Source: Amphiduros pacificus (Eukaryota; Annelida; Polychaeta; Phyllodocida; Hesionidae). From it: DNA of 64,000 nucleotides. Made by a program: the position numbers and the translations under genes. Below, piece by piece: positions 32,447-46,134 of this stretch; positions within the stretch are counted from its first letter, which is position 1, and each line of letters begins with the position of its first letter. Under the pieces are notes generated by a model. The model was not told the origin of the DNA and searched no databases. It saw nothing but the letters and a program-made list of their open reading frames with translations. Location: assembly GCA_949316495.1 (NCBI GenBank), contig OX439004.1:32060904-32124903 (forward strand). The letters are read 5' to 3'.

Positions 32447-35400
32447 ATGCAGCAAGTGTGGCTTGTGCTGCTGGTTGGAGTGTGCCAGGTGTTGAGTCAA
32501 GACTATAAGCTGGTTTGGGAAGACAATTTTGACTTCCTTGATTTCGGGAAATGGCAGCATGAAGTGACGGCATGGGGCGGAGGGGTTTGTATGGAATTGT
32601 TCAGTTAATCAACATGGAACAACATGTATTGGAGAAACAATGTGGAAATGACTAAATTATAAATATAGTTCGCCATCAATCCATCGAGGCATATCATAAA
32701 ATATGATTTCAGTGCATAACTTGATGAAATAAAACTTCTTATCCTTTGATAATAAGGTAAATAAGGTACGCCTTACACTGAATTGTTAATATGAAAACTG
32801 TACTCAAATATCTTGAAATTTACCTGATTGCAATTGAAAGACTGATGAAACAACATGAAAACCTGAGAGTTGCCAGAGAATATGTGGATTGGTTGGAATG
32901 TGGATTGGTTGGAATGTGGATTGGTTGGAATGTGGATTGGTTGGAATGCAGTATCTGAGAAATGCAGAAAGATTTCAAACCTATCATCCCAGAAGCTCTT
33001 TAACGATTGTGACAAGAACACACAAATTATTACTGAGATACAAACCATAATAACAATATTAACAACCCCACATAATCGCCTTATTAACTTATTAACTTTA
33101 TTAACTACCTGTATCTTGACAGAATGGGGAGTTCCAGACGTACACAAACGACCCTGATTTGGCCTACACCAGGGATGGAAGCTTGTACATTGAACCGGTG
33201 AGTGATAATTGGTCGTCTAGGTCCAGTTCCTGTCTTTCTGGATTAATATATAAACTATATTATCGCAACAAACTTGAGGAATATATTATTATTTCTGATT
33301 ATCATACATTACAATGTGTGCAGAGGTGTCCTCTCTGATCATTAAAAGAATGTTTTTTTGCCTTTTAGAAAATGACTGCTGATTGCATTAACCCTAAAAC
33401 TGGGCAAAAGTTTGGAGAGGATTTTCTTTTCAACGGGATTTTGGATCTGTGGGGTAAAATGTATTTCTTGTAGGAAAATACGGTGCATTAATTCTTTTTG
33501 ACAGTACCAGAAACAGAGACAATTTACTGTTTTTGTTATTCATATGTTTTTGTTATTCATATGTACAAAAATATTAATAAATACAATAACTATGTACATT
33601 GTTTATAAAATGTAGATATGTATGGAGTGTGCACAAATGCTGACAACAATGGTTGCTACAGAGTTGGATCTGACTACATAATACCACCTGCGATGTCTGC
33701 ACGCCTGCGCAGCACACAGAGATTCAGTTTCCGGTATGGACGAGTGGAAGTACGTGCAAAAATGCCATCCGGGGATTGGCTGTGGCCAGGTGGGAAACTG
33801 TTATTTACCTGAAACTACAATGGGAACGCTCAGAGTATTTTCTCCTTGAATATTTATGGCAATATCAATCCTCAATCCAGCTCTTGAATTGGCTCTATTT
33901 TCAATTGATATCATACTTTTGAAAAAGGTGTTTAATTGTCTTATTGTTTGTTGTAGCAATTTGGTTGTTGCCCGAGACCTGGGTTTACGGAGGATGGCCT
34001 ATGTCTGGAGAGATAGATATTGTGGAAATAAAAGGTCACATTTTTATTTTAACAAATTAATATAAGCATTTTTTGTAACGAAATAACCAACAGATTAAAT
34101 GATATTTAAGTTCTTTGTATTTTCACAGTGTTGTTTCTTTCAGGCAACCGAGACTATGTGTGTGATGGAGAAAGAAGTGGAATTGACTCCATGGGCACCA
34201 CCCTTCACTGGGGTTTGCATCCAACCCGCAACAGATATTACCTCACGTCAGAGCACAGGTAAAACCACATACACTGCCTTACGGACACATGACCTTTATA
34301 TATTACAGTTTGCAAGGCCAGATGAATGGGAAACGTGGGCAAGATGTGTTCAAATTCATGAATATCTTTGAAAATGTAACTTTGATATGATTGTTTTATT
34401 TTTCAGAGTTGATACAGAGTATAATTATGCTGACTATTATCACAACTACACAATGGAATGGGATGAGAACGGATTGAGGTGATTTCATTTAATTACTACG
34501 CAAACATGACAATTATGATATGCAACCAAATGCAAATGAATAGTTAGTACTTTATCACGAAATATATGAAATCCATTTGTCAGAGGTCCACGTGAGATAA
34601 ACCTATAGTCGTATTGTCTATAGAAACTTACAAAATCGTCCTCAGGGACTAAGAGACCTTGTATTTCTATCAATTTCTTTTGGTTCTTATCAGCCTGATT
34701 GCAGACGTGCAAACTGCTTCCTGAACATATCCTATGTGAAACCAGTGTCGAGATATGTAAGCTTGGGGCAGTAGTGGCAACATCAGCCCCCTTAAATAAA
34801 CTAAACTTAAAAAGGAGTAGGGGGCGGATGGGGGACAGGGGGAGGGGGTAAATATTACATACATGTGCTGATAGCAGATTTCAGAGTAAGGAGCTATACG
34901 TATAGGTGGAAACGGACTGACTATAAATAAGGAAATGTAAGAGGCCGAGGGGAGGAGCTTAGGCACCCCTGAACTGGATTTGTAAAGGGGCTTACCCTCT
35001 TCTATGGATGATGGTAACAATTACAATAATATTTGATATAACGCAGATTTATTCTTGATGATAAGGAGTTAGTGACATTTCCCAGTCCTATGGTGGATGA
35101 GAACCCTGACTGGTCAGGCTTCTACGATTTTGGCTCCCCCTGGTATGGCTATGATGAAAACATATGGGCAAATGGCAGAGACAAACTTATGACACCGTTT
35201 GATGAAGAGGTCTGTGCATAAACATTACCCTTGATTAAACAATAAATGTTCTATAGATATATCTCAAAAGATCAGGGCAACATCCATGTCATATTTTCAG
35301 ACTAATTGCCATGATATTTAAGGCTTCATTGGGATAACTGAACATTTGCACTATATTTTCCATTCAAAGTTGTTTTTCTTGACAGCAGACACATATTATT

Positions 35401-35647
35401 CAACTATTCTTTTACATTGCAGTTTCATTTCATCTTAAACGTGGCAGTAGGAGGAACCAATGGTTTCATACCAGATGGTTGTATAAACAGAGGAGGTGGC
35501 ATGTACAACAAACCATGGTCAAACAATGACCCTTATGCCCCATACAACTTCTGGGGAAGCAGGGATGCCTGGCTGTGGACATGGAACGAGTTTGGACCAC
35601 CAGCTGCCATGGAGGTTGATTATATCAAAGTTTGGCAGAAGGAGTAG
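32447..35647 (+). CDS. Secreted GH16 endo-1,3-beta-glucanase (laminarinase-like), 9 exons
   Basis: Cleaves beta-1,3-glucans such as laminarin, or binds them in immune recognition. Exons: 32447-32584, 33123-33197, 33369-33453, 33616-33789, 33957-34034, 34144-34258, 34407-34478, 35047-35209, 35423-35647. All are GT-AG, frame is kept, and the total is 1125 nt (374 aa). Residues 1-18 form a signal peptide. The catalytic motif SGEIDIVE has the expected nucleophile E176, D178 and acid/base E181, so activity is predicted, unlike insect glucan-binding proteins that lost these residues. Other family blocks are AWGGGNGEFQTYTN, FGEDF, MPSGDWLWPAIWLLP and LNVAVGGTNGFIPDG. No N-terminal CBM39-type domain is present. 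AATAAA follows at 35662 and 35699. The ATG at 32447 is chosen because it starts the signal peptide. Confidence 0.95.
32884..32947 (+). repeat. Four perfect copies of a 16-bp unit in GH16 intron 1
   Basis: GTGGATTGGTTGGAAT repeated four times in tandem without change. Confidence 0.95.
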
Positions 35648-35719
35648 AAATATATCCCTGAAATAAATCCTTTTGTATAGTTATGTTAAGAAGAAGAAAA
35701 TAAAAATTCATCAAAATCA

Positions 35720-37663
35720 AAACTGAAGTAAACAGCTATGACTCTTAATAGATGGGAAACAATTTAGCTCATACTCATATTGAAAGTATTTTGAAGATGT
35801 ATCGCAACAACACATGTTTTAGTGATCATAACTGAACATATCATTGGGACACCACACACTTTTCCAGACATTGGGCGGCCAATTTTGTCAACAAAATCCT
35901 TCACCTGAGCGCTTTCTTGGAAATTGGAACAAATGTGACTGGGTTATTAGGTCTGATATATACAAAAATGTGTGTGCCAGATGTTGCAGACACACCATTG
36001 CACAGGTACTGGCTTAACTGTCCAAGCAGGTGACACATTGGTATCTTTGACTAAAACGCGTGATTAAGTGATTAGGAAAGTTGGTCTTACATAAACAACT
36101 TTTCATGATGGGAAGGTGTGCAAAATTGGTGCAGCCCTTCTCCAGCCCTTCTCCAGCCCTTCTCCAGTTCATACCTATCACAAGGTGGTTTCATTGCTGG
36201 CGAAATATAGATATTTTCCTTTGAATTTGGTGATAATCTCATCAGAGATCTACCATTAATCATTAAAACTGCCCTATGCAAATATGTTTCAGACATCCTA
36301 AAATTGGTTTGTTTAAAACTTTCCCAAAACCAAAAAACATAATGATATAACTGTTGACTATGTGTTAATAAGCAAATGGCAGATATTATAATCAATGTTA
36401 ATATAAGAAATACAGTCGTCTACGAAGGCCTATGATTGTTAATAAATGTTAAGTGAAGTAATCAAGCTGAATTGTAAATAGAAAAGATATTTGGAATAGA
36501 TTGTATCTGAGATCAATACAACATATATCATTGTCTTCAATTTGTGTGCTACCCTGAACATTATGTTTGAAATTGTATTTGTTGCTGATGCCTCAAACTG
36601 GCTCCTTCAAACATGCTTTGGGTAGATTGTACCTATTGTAGTGTTCGTCAATATGCAATGTGCAGCTTGATTGGCCCGAATTATCGTCTGCTTCAGTCTT
36701 CTCTTGGAAAGGATTTCAGTGATCATTTATGAGGCAATATGCAGTAATTTCTAGAAAATGTTCAAAAACACTACAAAGAAGGAACGTTAAGCATAGCCAT
36801 TTGCTTATGGTTTTCATGTTGTACTTTTTATATTTGTGAACATTACGTATTTTTAATACAACGTATAATTTAAGGAACAATATATTATGGAATGTTCATC
36901 ATCTTGCTGAGTGACTTGGCTCAGTTAATGCAATGGTGACATTTGGTGCAGGCCTTGTCTGGCTGTCAACGATGGCGATCAATTTCTATCAACAAGTATC
37001 CTTTTAGAAAAAGATAGAAAATTACAATTACATTCAAAAAGAACAATAACATTCATTTCAGCTGCATTTCAATTTACCTTTTTTACCAAGTTTCTGAGGG
37101 GAAACAAATATTGTTGACACACCATCATTAAAAATCAACCCTAAATTTTTGCATTTGTAAATATTTGAACTCAAAATGTATCTTTCTAACAGTATAATCG
37201 GTAAAAGATGTATTATATCACTAATATAATGTAATATATCACTATATTTTACTAGGAGTGGATCACGTAAATAAGGAGATGCCTTACCATTCATGGCCTT
37301 CCCGGACATGATAGGAAAATTTTGAAATCAATTCTAGCATGTACAGGGAGCCAGTGTAATTCCTTCAACCTTTATGATATATGACCAAATTTCCTAATTT
37401 AATAATGCACTGCATTTCTTTATAGATTGTATAAGTTCAGCCAAAAAAGGGGGCAGATACGAGGTTTTGTTTACCTGTGGCTTCACACCGGAACATGTGA
37501 AAAATCCAACATGGCAGCAGATACTGTTATGCAATGATTGTTTTAATTTTGAAACTAGGTCAAGGGGTAGTGATAGCTCCCAGTTTATTATTAATTTGAG
37601 AATAGAGGTGGGGAAGTTTCAAGAAATGTATGTGTTCAAGGGAGGGAATTCACGCATGCACAG
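35720..37663. other. Intergenic, nothing firm
   Basis: Non-coding. It has a short triple repeat of CTTCTCCAGCC near 36137-36168. No gene was recognised. Confidence 0.4.
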
Positions 37664-38325
37664 ATAACCCTCAATACTTCCACCCAGGATTGTCAATGTT
37701 CAGGATCCACTTCCTGTTTCTAAATACTTTTGATCATAATTTCTCTCTGTACTATACATTTATCAACATGCATAGTACATCAATCAAAACCTGAATAAAT
37801 TCAAAAATATTATTTTTAAAGTAAAGTAAGAAAATGGTATGATATTCTGATACTACATAAGATTCTAGGTAATTTTGATATTTCAAAGAAATTAATCGGA
37901 CAATTATTAAGTGCGTAAAAAGCATTTGAAAAAAGGGGCGGAGCCTTAAATCAAATTAAATTTAAGTTCCACCCACTATTTTGAATGCCATTTAAGCAAT
38001 AAATAATACTTCAATTTTCACATATAAAATATGAAATCCAGCTAGAATTCTATGCGCTTCCTCATAGAAACTTTAGATTTTAAGTTTCTGTAAAATTAAA
38101 AAATCACATATTTTAATGAGGTATCAATATGCTAATTAAGTCATGTGACCAGACTAAAAAATACATTTTTCAGAATTGGAAACTTTTTAGCTTTCCATAG
38201 ATGTGTCAAACATGCTGATTGGACATGTATTGTTGAAACTGTGATCAAAACTCTTTTGATCAATTTTAACAATCTCCAAAACTGAAGAGTTCACCAGCCA
38301 AAAGTATGGAGAGCTGTGCCTGTGT
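37664..38325 (+). repeat. Dispersed repeat, copy 2 of the family at 6171
   Basis: Same order and orientation as 6171-6793, starting ATAACCCTCAATACTTCCAC and ending GAGAGCTGTGCCTGTGT. It contains an extra ~90-bp segment near 38000-38070. Confidence 0.7.
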
Positions 38326-38601
38326 CATTGCTTGTTGTCCAATATGCTGATTGGACTAGACAAGAACATGATTATATAGATTGGCTTACAGGGAGATATT
38401 TTATTAAATTTTTCATAATACATATTATATCGAGAATGTTCATTTATACTATTCTTAGTCAATATGTTATTCCTATGAAGAATGTGCAATTGTTCTGGGA
38501 TAAAATGTCATTCATTGTCCTTTTTATTGATTTTAATTTTGGATTTTTCACGAGTCCTCAGTACCGGAAAGAACCACAAAATTGATTTCATCGCTGTTGT
38601 T

Positions 38602-39972
38602 CTATATCTTCCTGACAGAAATACAAGTACCGGTTGATTCCTTCAGGTCCCACACCGTGTCGCCACCCTTGTTGATGATCCGACCAGTGTCATTGGACGA
38701 GACAGCCAGATGGAGGCTTGTACTCTCCTTCTTCGAAGACTTGTTATCAGTGGAAGCAGAGTTGGGAGGCACAGAAGAGGAGAAAGCAGCCTGAGGCCGT
38801 TCTTCATTTGTAAGCATTCTTTTCTCCTGAGGATGTTTGGTTGGAGCAACTTTTTCAGGCATGGTGTATGTATTTATGACCTTACACAAGTCTTCAACTG
38901 TAGATGGCAGCACGCATCTCTTGTCATCAATTGCTCCATTCAGGGCACCATAACAGGATTCCATCTTATGGTATGTGAGTCCAGGTATTTTACACAATTA
39001 GAGCATCCTATCCAAGACCATCCAATTTGACCTGGCAGTGGGATTTATTGGAGGTAGATGGCAGCACGCATCTCTTGTCATCAATTGCTGCATTCAGGGC
39101 ACCATAACAGGATTTCATCTCATGGTATGCGAGTCCAGGTATTTTACACAATTGGAGCATCCTATCCAAGACCATCCAATTTGACCTGGCAGTGGGATTT
39201 ATTGGAGGAGGAGGTGTAAGAGCAAGAACAAGTGGTCCCTTCGATCGGATGAGTTCAAGTAAGAACTTGAGAGAGTTGAAGGACTTGGCTCCTTTCACAC
39301 CACAAATATACAAATATAATGAAGTGACAGGGATGATGACAATAAGAACAGACATTTGTAGCGCTCAGCATCTTGCAAGAGAAAGTCAAGGGATTCAGTA
39401 GTGGACCCAGTATTTATGTCAGACTTGGATATTCCAACGGCAATATCCTTATCAAACCCTTCTTGGGGAGAAAAATAATAACCACTTAAAGATTAGGATC
39501 CACTGTCTCATCTGGTACAGCATCGACGTCACTGGATTGAGGTAAGAAAAAGTCTATTACGTCATCTTTCTCGATTATTGTTTGCTGGGCAGCAGCAAGA
39601 TCACCAATTTGGATTTGAACTTGAACCTCAAGGTCTGATTTCTCCTTGATGAGCACTTGTAGACTGTTTGCAGAGGCAATTAGAGCAAACATGAATGAGG
39701 GGGTTTGGCTGTGTAGTACCAAAGGCAAGAGAACCTGACATGTCAGGGATTAGGGGTATGTTCACCAGTTGGTCACAAATAGGGGTAATATTGTCAGACC
39801 TGAAATACCACGTCGATTGTAATAACTGGGTTGTAGATGTGTTATAGATATTATTTATCACCAAAATATGGTGAGGTGAGCTGTTTTTTGTGCCAAATAA
39901 CACATCCATGGATTGTTTGGGCGGGGGAATGTTTACAAAATGGCCGCTATATCCCACATCCATGGAAACCAA
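38602..39972 (-). pseudogene. Decayed ORF block of unknown family, probably transposon-derived
   Basis: Overlapping minus-strand open stretches (39972-39628, 39728-39486, 39355-39008, 38997-38602) add up to a once longer coding region that is now interrupted. Visible features are a proline run (LTPPPPINPTAR), a repeated segment LCKIPGL-YH-M-SCYGALN (two copies from a DNA duplication) and a hydrophilic Ser/Lys-rich end. No catalytic motif was recognised. It could be a transposon ORF or a dead host gene. Confidence 0.4.
38900..39207. repeat. 154-bp tandem duplication
   Basis: Units 38900-39053 and 39054-39207 differ at only a few positions. Both start GTAGATGGCAGCACGCATCT and end GTGGGATTTATTGGAG. 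The length is not a multiple of three, so the duplication shifted the minus-strand reading frame. Confidence 0.95.
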
Positions 39973-40040
39973 AGTTGGTGTGAAAGTTGGCCAGTTAATT
40001 CCACGTCTTCAAGTGCTCATCAAGGAGAAATCAAAAAAAC

Positions 40041-40206
40041 ATTTCAGATACAAAATATAAATACGGTAATATAAATAAAGTTTATCCATAGGAGATGCCT
40101 TTGTAAGCGGGATAAAATGTGTATCACAAGAAATATTGTGTATCGCACAAAATATTTTGTAAACCTACATTTCAGATACAAAATACAAGTTAAGTTTATC
40201 CATAGG
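40041..40206. repeat. Short direct duplication
   Basis: ACATTTCAGATACAAAATA-AA plus AAGTTTATCCATAGGA occurs at about 40041-40097 and again at about 40168-40206. Confidence 0.6.
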
Positions 40207-40279
40207 ACCCCGGGTAGATGAATATATATCTCACCATAAAATGCTTAGATATTGTACAACCTAAGCAGCCTAAATAATC

Positions 40280-40720
40280 CATCAAATATATGGATTTTAA
40301 GGGCTTAAACATTGACTTTCTAAGGAATGACCTTAGGTCCATGACACATGATGCTTCTAGGTGGGAGCATTTATCCCTGTCTGACATGGTCGATAACTAT
40401 GAAAAAGAGCTAACATTTCTGATGGATAAGCATGCTCCTCTTAAAAAGACAAATGTATCCCTACGTAAGCCAGACCCCTAGATGAATAATCAGATAAGGG
40501 ATGAGGAGGCTTCATATTTGATAAAGAATTATATAACATTCAAAGAAAGTGGATCAGTTTATAGGAAGCTGCACGAGTGAGAGATTGCATCCCTTCCCAT
40601 TCGAAGGCACCTGTCTAATTTTAAAATAATTAGATGGTACATAATATAGGTGAAATATAATACTGACTATTATAATATTGAATACTATTCTGATTTTAGT
40701 ATGAATTTTATTTGGCCACT
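40280..40720 (+). pseudogene. LINE fragment (linker between endonuclease and RT)
   Basis: The open stretch 40290-40481 contains FLMDKHAPLKKTNVSLRKP. This matches the HAPLK...(A)PW segment between endonuclease and reverse transcriptase of CR1/L2-type ORF2. The reading continues past a stop (NNQIRDEEASYLIK). It is truncated and inactive. Confidence 0.55.
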
Positions 40721-41196
40721 AGGGAGCATGACTATCCTCAGGACAATCAATTTAAAGTGAACTGAATTATCTTTTTAGTGTCTCAAAGAGTTTAGAGTTG
40801 ATTAGTACTGTTTCCACGAGGTACCTGGCGTTGGAGAGTTTAGCCATTATAGTATATATTATTTCCCCTCGTCATTGTAATTCAAATTACCCTCATCCTA
40901 TTGCAACCTGTACATACCTTCTTGAATAATTCATGCATCCTTGCAACTTATCTCAATTTAACCATGCTATCAACAGTTCGCCAAGGACATCTTGCCACGC
41001 ATATGCTCACCTTTGTTGTCGTTTCGCCTTCCGTGCGTTTGGTCATGTGTGTGAACTTTGTTACTTATTTACTATTCACAGTTCATTATTCTTTTTCTGA
41101 ATTTATAGTAGACTATGTCAACATGTCAGATTTCCAAAATTGTGTTCCAAATAGTCCAAAAAAAGTTCAGGTCAATTCAAATGTTACAACATTTTG
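40721..41196. other. Non-coding, nothing recognised
   Basis: No gene or repeat was recognised apart from the SINE piece that follows. Confidence 0.35.
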
Positions 41197-41350
41197 TGTG
41201 TTTGTTTGGGGCTGTACATCACTTTCGACATTATTTCAGTCATTTCGTGATGAGACCTACTTGTAGCAGATATAGTGCTGCCTCACTGAATTGTCATGTC
41301 GCAGGTCCTTGACATGACAACCCACCCGGTCACAGATTTACAAGGACAAA
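41197..41350 (-). repeat. SINE family copy, 3' half
   Basis: The minus strand carries the body of the common SINE (GTCATTTCGTGATGAGACCT, TGCTGCCTCACTGAATTGTC and ACCCACCCGGTCACAGATTT as read on plus). The tRNA head is missing. Confidence 0.8.
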
Positions 41351-41820
41351 CAACATTTTGTGTGAGGGTTGAGGGGGGTGGGGTCCCATGATGTTATGTA
41401 TGAAGCATTTTCCCGGCGCAATAAACAGTCACAAGATGGCACCACTCACAACTTTCAGATTTTAATAATTAAATGAAATAAATGATATGTAGCACATTTG
41501 CTATATCATTGTCCCCTTGTTTTGTGTATACTATTGTTGTAAGATATATGACGGTGGCATTCGGGCACAAGAGGTCTGTCTCCAAAGCTTGTGGAGGGTT
41601 ATACTCCTGATGTACATTAAAGTTATTTCTGACCAAGTTGTTGAAAAGATGGGATTGATAGGAACGGAACCTCTACAGCGATATCTTTACAATCTATTAC
41701 AGTCATAACTGTGTTTGGGGCAAAAAGATGGGGTTGGAGTTATCCACCGCAGCAATCTTTACAATATATTTCATCCACACTGTGGCCATGGTTGGTGATG
41801 CAGGTTATTTGAGGAGTTGG

Positions 41821-41905
41821 ACATCGTGTTGCCTCATTGTAATGTCACAGATTTACCAAGACATGTTTTACTCTTCACTCTACTCAGCTCATATGTGAAA
41901 TTGTA
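41821..41905 (-). repeat. SINE family fragment, internally deleted
   Basis: Diverged match (GTTGCCTCATTGTAATGTCA, CACAGATTTAC, CAGCTCATATGTGAAATT) to two parts of the same SINE. Confidence 0.5.
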
Positions 41906-42097
41906 ACATGTATGTAACATATATATCTTTATAGAGAGAGAGGAAAGTCCTTGGTTTCCTTAGAACTGGGGTGTAAATCAAAAGGTTAACTAGGGCACAT
42001 CGGCTTGAACATTCTTGAACTATTGTGTTACTGTCAAAATTATTTATGATACCTGAAGCCAAACTGTCAAAACACTAAAATTAAAAAGTCGGCTGTA

Positions 42098-42646
<549 letters not shown>

Positions 42647-42844
42647 GAATGTTACTATCTACGTTCATTCAGTCACTTGTAAATTTCTAAGAAAGTCCAA
42701 AGTGCCAAGAAAAATTGTGAAAAATAACTGGTGCATGCTAACCGCAATAAATGGGCGACTTGAACGAAAGCCTGGTCGTACTATTGTGCCAGTGATTTTA
42801 CACACAACAGATATTTTTCTGCGACACCCTTTTACTGACATTGA

Positions 42845-42905
42845 CACATCCTTTTGACTGACAAATCCTTTGACTGATACATCCTTTGACTGATACATCC
42901 TTTGA
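42845..42905. repeat. Short tandem repeat of ATCCTTTGACTGATAC
   Basis: About three to four imperfect copies of a 16-17-bp unit. Confidence 0.75.
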
Positions 42906-44087
42906 TTGCCTCACCCATCACTAGAAATGGCAGACATAGGGATATAACTTTTTTACTACTCAATATACATGTACATGTATGATCGAATGTCAACCTTCTT
43001 AGGCTATTTTGATCAAATATTGCCAGTGACCTTGAAGTGACCTTTCAATGACCTTGAAAATAGAAAGTCTATTTCCACGAAAATATCTACATGTTTTATT
43101 ATCCTATCATCTACATCTTTCAAATGCGAGCTCGTAGAGTCCTTATTCATCAAAATCTGTTCATAATTAACAATTTGAGAGCAATTTATAGTTTGTGGTC
43201 AATCTATAAGCCTTAGGGAAAACAGGAAAATACTATAATAAGTTTTTAAAAAAAAATATAAAAAATGCCAGCTTATTGGGGGTTAGTTTACGAAAATATA
43301 TAGAATACTGCAGAGAAAAACACATTAATACTCAAAAGAAATTGAAAAAAAAGTCCGTCAATTTCAAGATTTATTATGAAGCTAAAATGATTAAAAATAG
43401 CTTAAATCGGTAGGGTTACAAAAGTGACAAATTGACGGACTTTAATTTGACCTCACATTTATTTTTGAGGTATTAGATAAATTAAATATTAATCTAATTT
43501 CAGAAAATAATCAGCAATAAGTTGCTCTTATCATAATAATACCTAAAAAAGAAGAAATATTCCCTCAAAAATATGCGAAAATTAGTATGAATAGAAATTA
43601 TTGAAAAAAAATATAACAAAAAATTTATTGAATGTCAATTGAGTCAATTAGGTTATAACATTTAGTAGCTGATGTATTTCTAAAAAATTTCATGTATTTA
43701 ATTTTTTTCAACAATATGAGGAAGTTAGTGAAATCCTTGTATAAATATGTCTATGAAACATATCACTAAAAGTGGCCAATCATTAAAATGGCCTATAACC
43801 CCGTTTACTATTTGGATAATTTCATGCCCATTTCCTTTAAATACTCCTTTTTTTTCACATTCTAGATTTCACATTTTTTCACATTCTAGATTTCACATTC
43901 TAGGACCATTTGCAGGTCAGCGTCATCTTCCATTGATCAAAATAATCCACTTTTTTCTGTAAACCAAAATGTCATTTGAATTCTTCTTTTACTGAAATTG
44001 ATTCCAAAGCCTCAATATATAGTCTGTGAATGAAAGATGAAGTGAGCTTCACAGATCACATTCATGTTAAAATTTCTCATAATATGT
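42906..44087. other. Non-coding, AT-rich
   Basis: Contains a short internal repeat of TCACATTCTAGATT near 43855-43905. No gene was recognised. Confidence 0.4.
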
Positions 44088-44145
44088 GACCGGGTGGGTT
44101 GTTATGTCAAGAACCTGCGATATGACAATTCAGAGTGTTACATTT
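44088..44145 (+). repeat. SINE family fragment
   Basis: GTGACCGGGTGGGTTGTTAT followed by CCTGCGATATGACAATTCAG matches the middle of the common SINE. Confidence 0.65.
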
Positions 44146-44156
44146 ACACTGATTAA

Positions 44157-44205
44157 AAGGTCGACCTGACATGACCATTGTTGCTGAAAGGGTGGTAAAA
44201 GCACC
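44157..44205 (+). repeat. 3' end fragment of the SINE family split at 9-11.5 kb
   Basis: GACCTGACATGACCATTGTT and GCTGAAAGGGTGGTAAAA match 11436-11490. Confidence 0.55.
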
Positions 44206-44545
44206 ATTAGACAACTTTGCACAATCATTTTGCCTAATATCAGTAATTCCTAATATGGATTGCAATATACTGGAATAAGAATGATATAATTGACAAAAAA
44301 ATAAATAAAAAAATAAGAAAAATAATAACAGTGTAAATCCAAAATGTGACTGAATGAATTACGAACAACAAATAGTTCTGTGTGTTATTTTTTTATTTGA
44401 TATCTTTACTTTTACACAATGTATAGATTATGATATAAGATAACTGTCTGAATTATACTATTCTCCTCTGTTAGAACAAAAACATCTTTGACATATATTT
44501 TCATACATTCATATATATTTAGTAACTTTATTTGATGAAAAGCAG

Positions 44546-44944
<399 letters not shown>

Positions 44945-46088
44945 CCATCCTATACTATTGACCACAATATATTATTTGACAGGCTAAACTCGCGATGCGG
45001 GATTACTGGCCCAGCTCTTGACTGGATAAAATCATATCTAATAAATAGAAAACAGTGTGTCAAAGTTGGACTCAAAAGGTCGACCTTAAAGGGCATAAAA
45101 TATGGAGTCCCCCAAGGCTCTGTCCTGGGACCAATTCTCTTTACAATTTATATGTCCCCATTAGCTGATATCCTAAAGAAATATAATATGAATTATCATA
45201 TCTACGCCGACGACACGCAAATCTACATCCCTGTAGATCACTCATCAAAAAACAATATTGAAATTAATAAAAACACGCTCGAAAATTGTGTCGAAGAGGT
45301 TAGAGCATTTCTGATATCAAATAAAATGAAAATTAATGATGGCAAAACTGAGATGCTAATATGCACAGACATGCGTGACAGAACTGCAGAAATGCCAACA
45401 TCAATCAGAGTTGGCGGCTCTAATATATCACCATCAAGTAGTGTGGTTGATCTGGGCATCAACATGAACCTAAAGACGCAAGTTAAAAAAATGTGCAGTA
45501 AGGGATTTTATCACATTAGGAACCCATCTGCCATTAGACATTGCTTAGATGAAAAAACAGCTGTAACCCTGGCGCATGCCTTTGTGACTTCTACCTTAGA
45601 CTACGGAAATAGTTTACTTGCTGGCCTGCCGAAAACCGAGATAAAAAAGTTGCAATACTTACAAAACGCTGCAGCACGGGTGGTTGGTAAGCTCAGAAAA
45701 TTTGACCATATATCTGAAAAACTGAAGGAATTACATTGGCTCCCCGTACATGCAAGAATAAAATTTAAAATTCTACTAATAACCTGGAAAGCTCTAAATG
45801 GTAAAGCGCCTCCTTACCTTTGTGATCTGCTACAGGTGAAAACGGGTGAGAGGAGCCTTAGATCGAATGACGGTACTTACCTTTGTGAGCCGAAAATGCG
45901 CTTAAGGACAATGGGTGATAGAGCCTTCTCAGCCATTAGCCCTAAGCTCTGGAACGCGCTACCCTCTAACATAAGGGTTAGCACTACGGTCGACTCTTTT
46001 AAGAGTAGACTAAAAACTCACCTATTCAGAACTCACGTTCTGAACAAAGCGCTATGAACAGTACTATCTGTTATCAGCGCGATATAAA

Positions 46089-46128
<40 letters not shown>

Positions 46129-46130
46129 TT
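44945..46130 (+). pseudogene. 5'-truncated L2-like LINE (inner, plus strand)
   Basis: An open frame to the stop at 46055-46057 encodes the second half of a reverse transcriptase, starting in the TIDHNILFDRL segment, with YGVPQGSVLGPILF and YADDTQIY. It also has a complete C-terminal region (LHWLPVHARIKFK, LWNALPSNIR, FKSRLKTHLFRTHVL). The N-terminal half of RT and everything upstream is missing. The 3' end is GCGCGATATAAATT plus (ATT)n at 46088-46127, the classic CR1/L2-like end. No break is seen in the remaining frame, so insertion was fairly recent. Confidence 0.85.
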
Positions 46131-46134
46131 CCAA

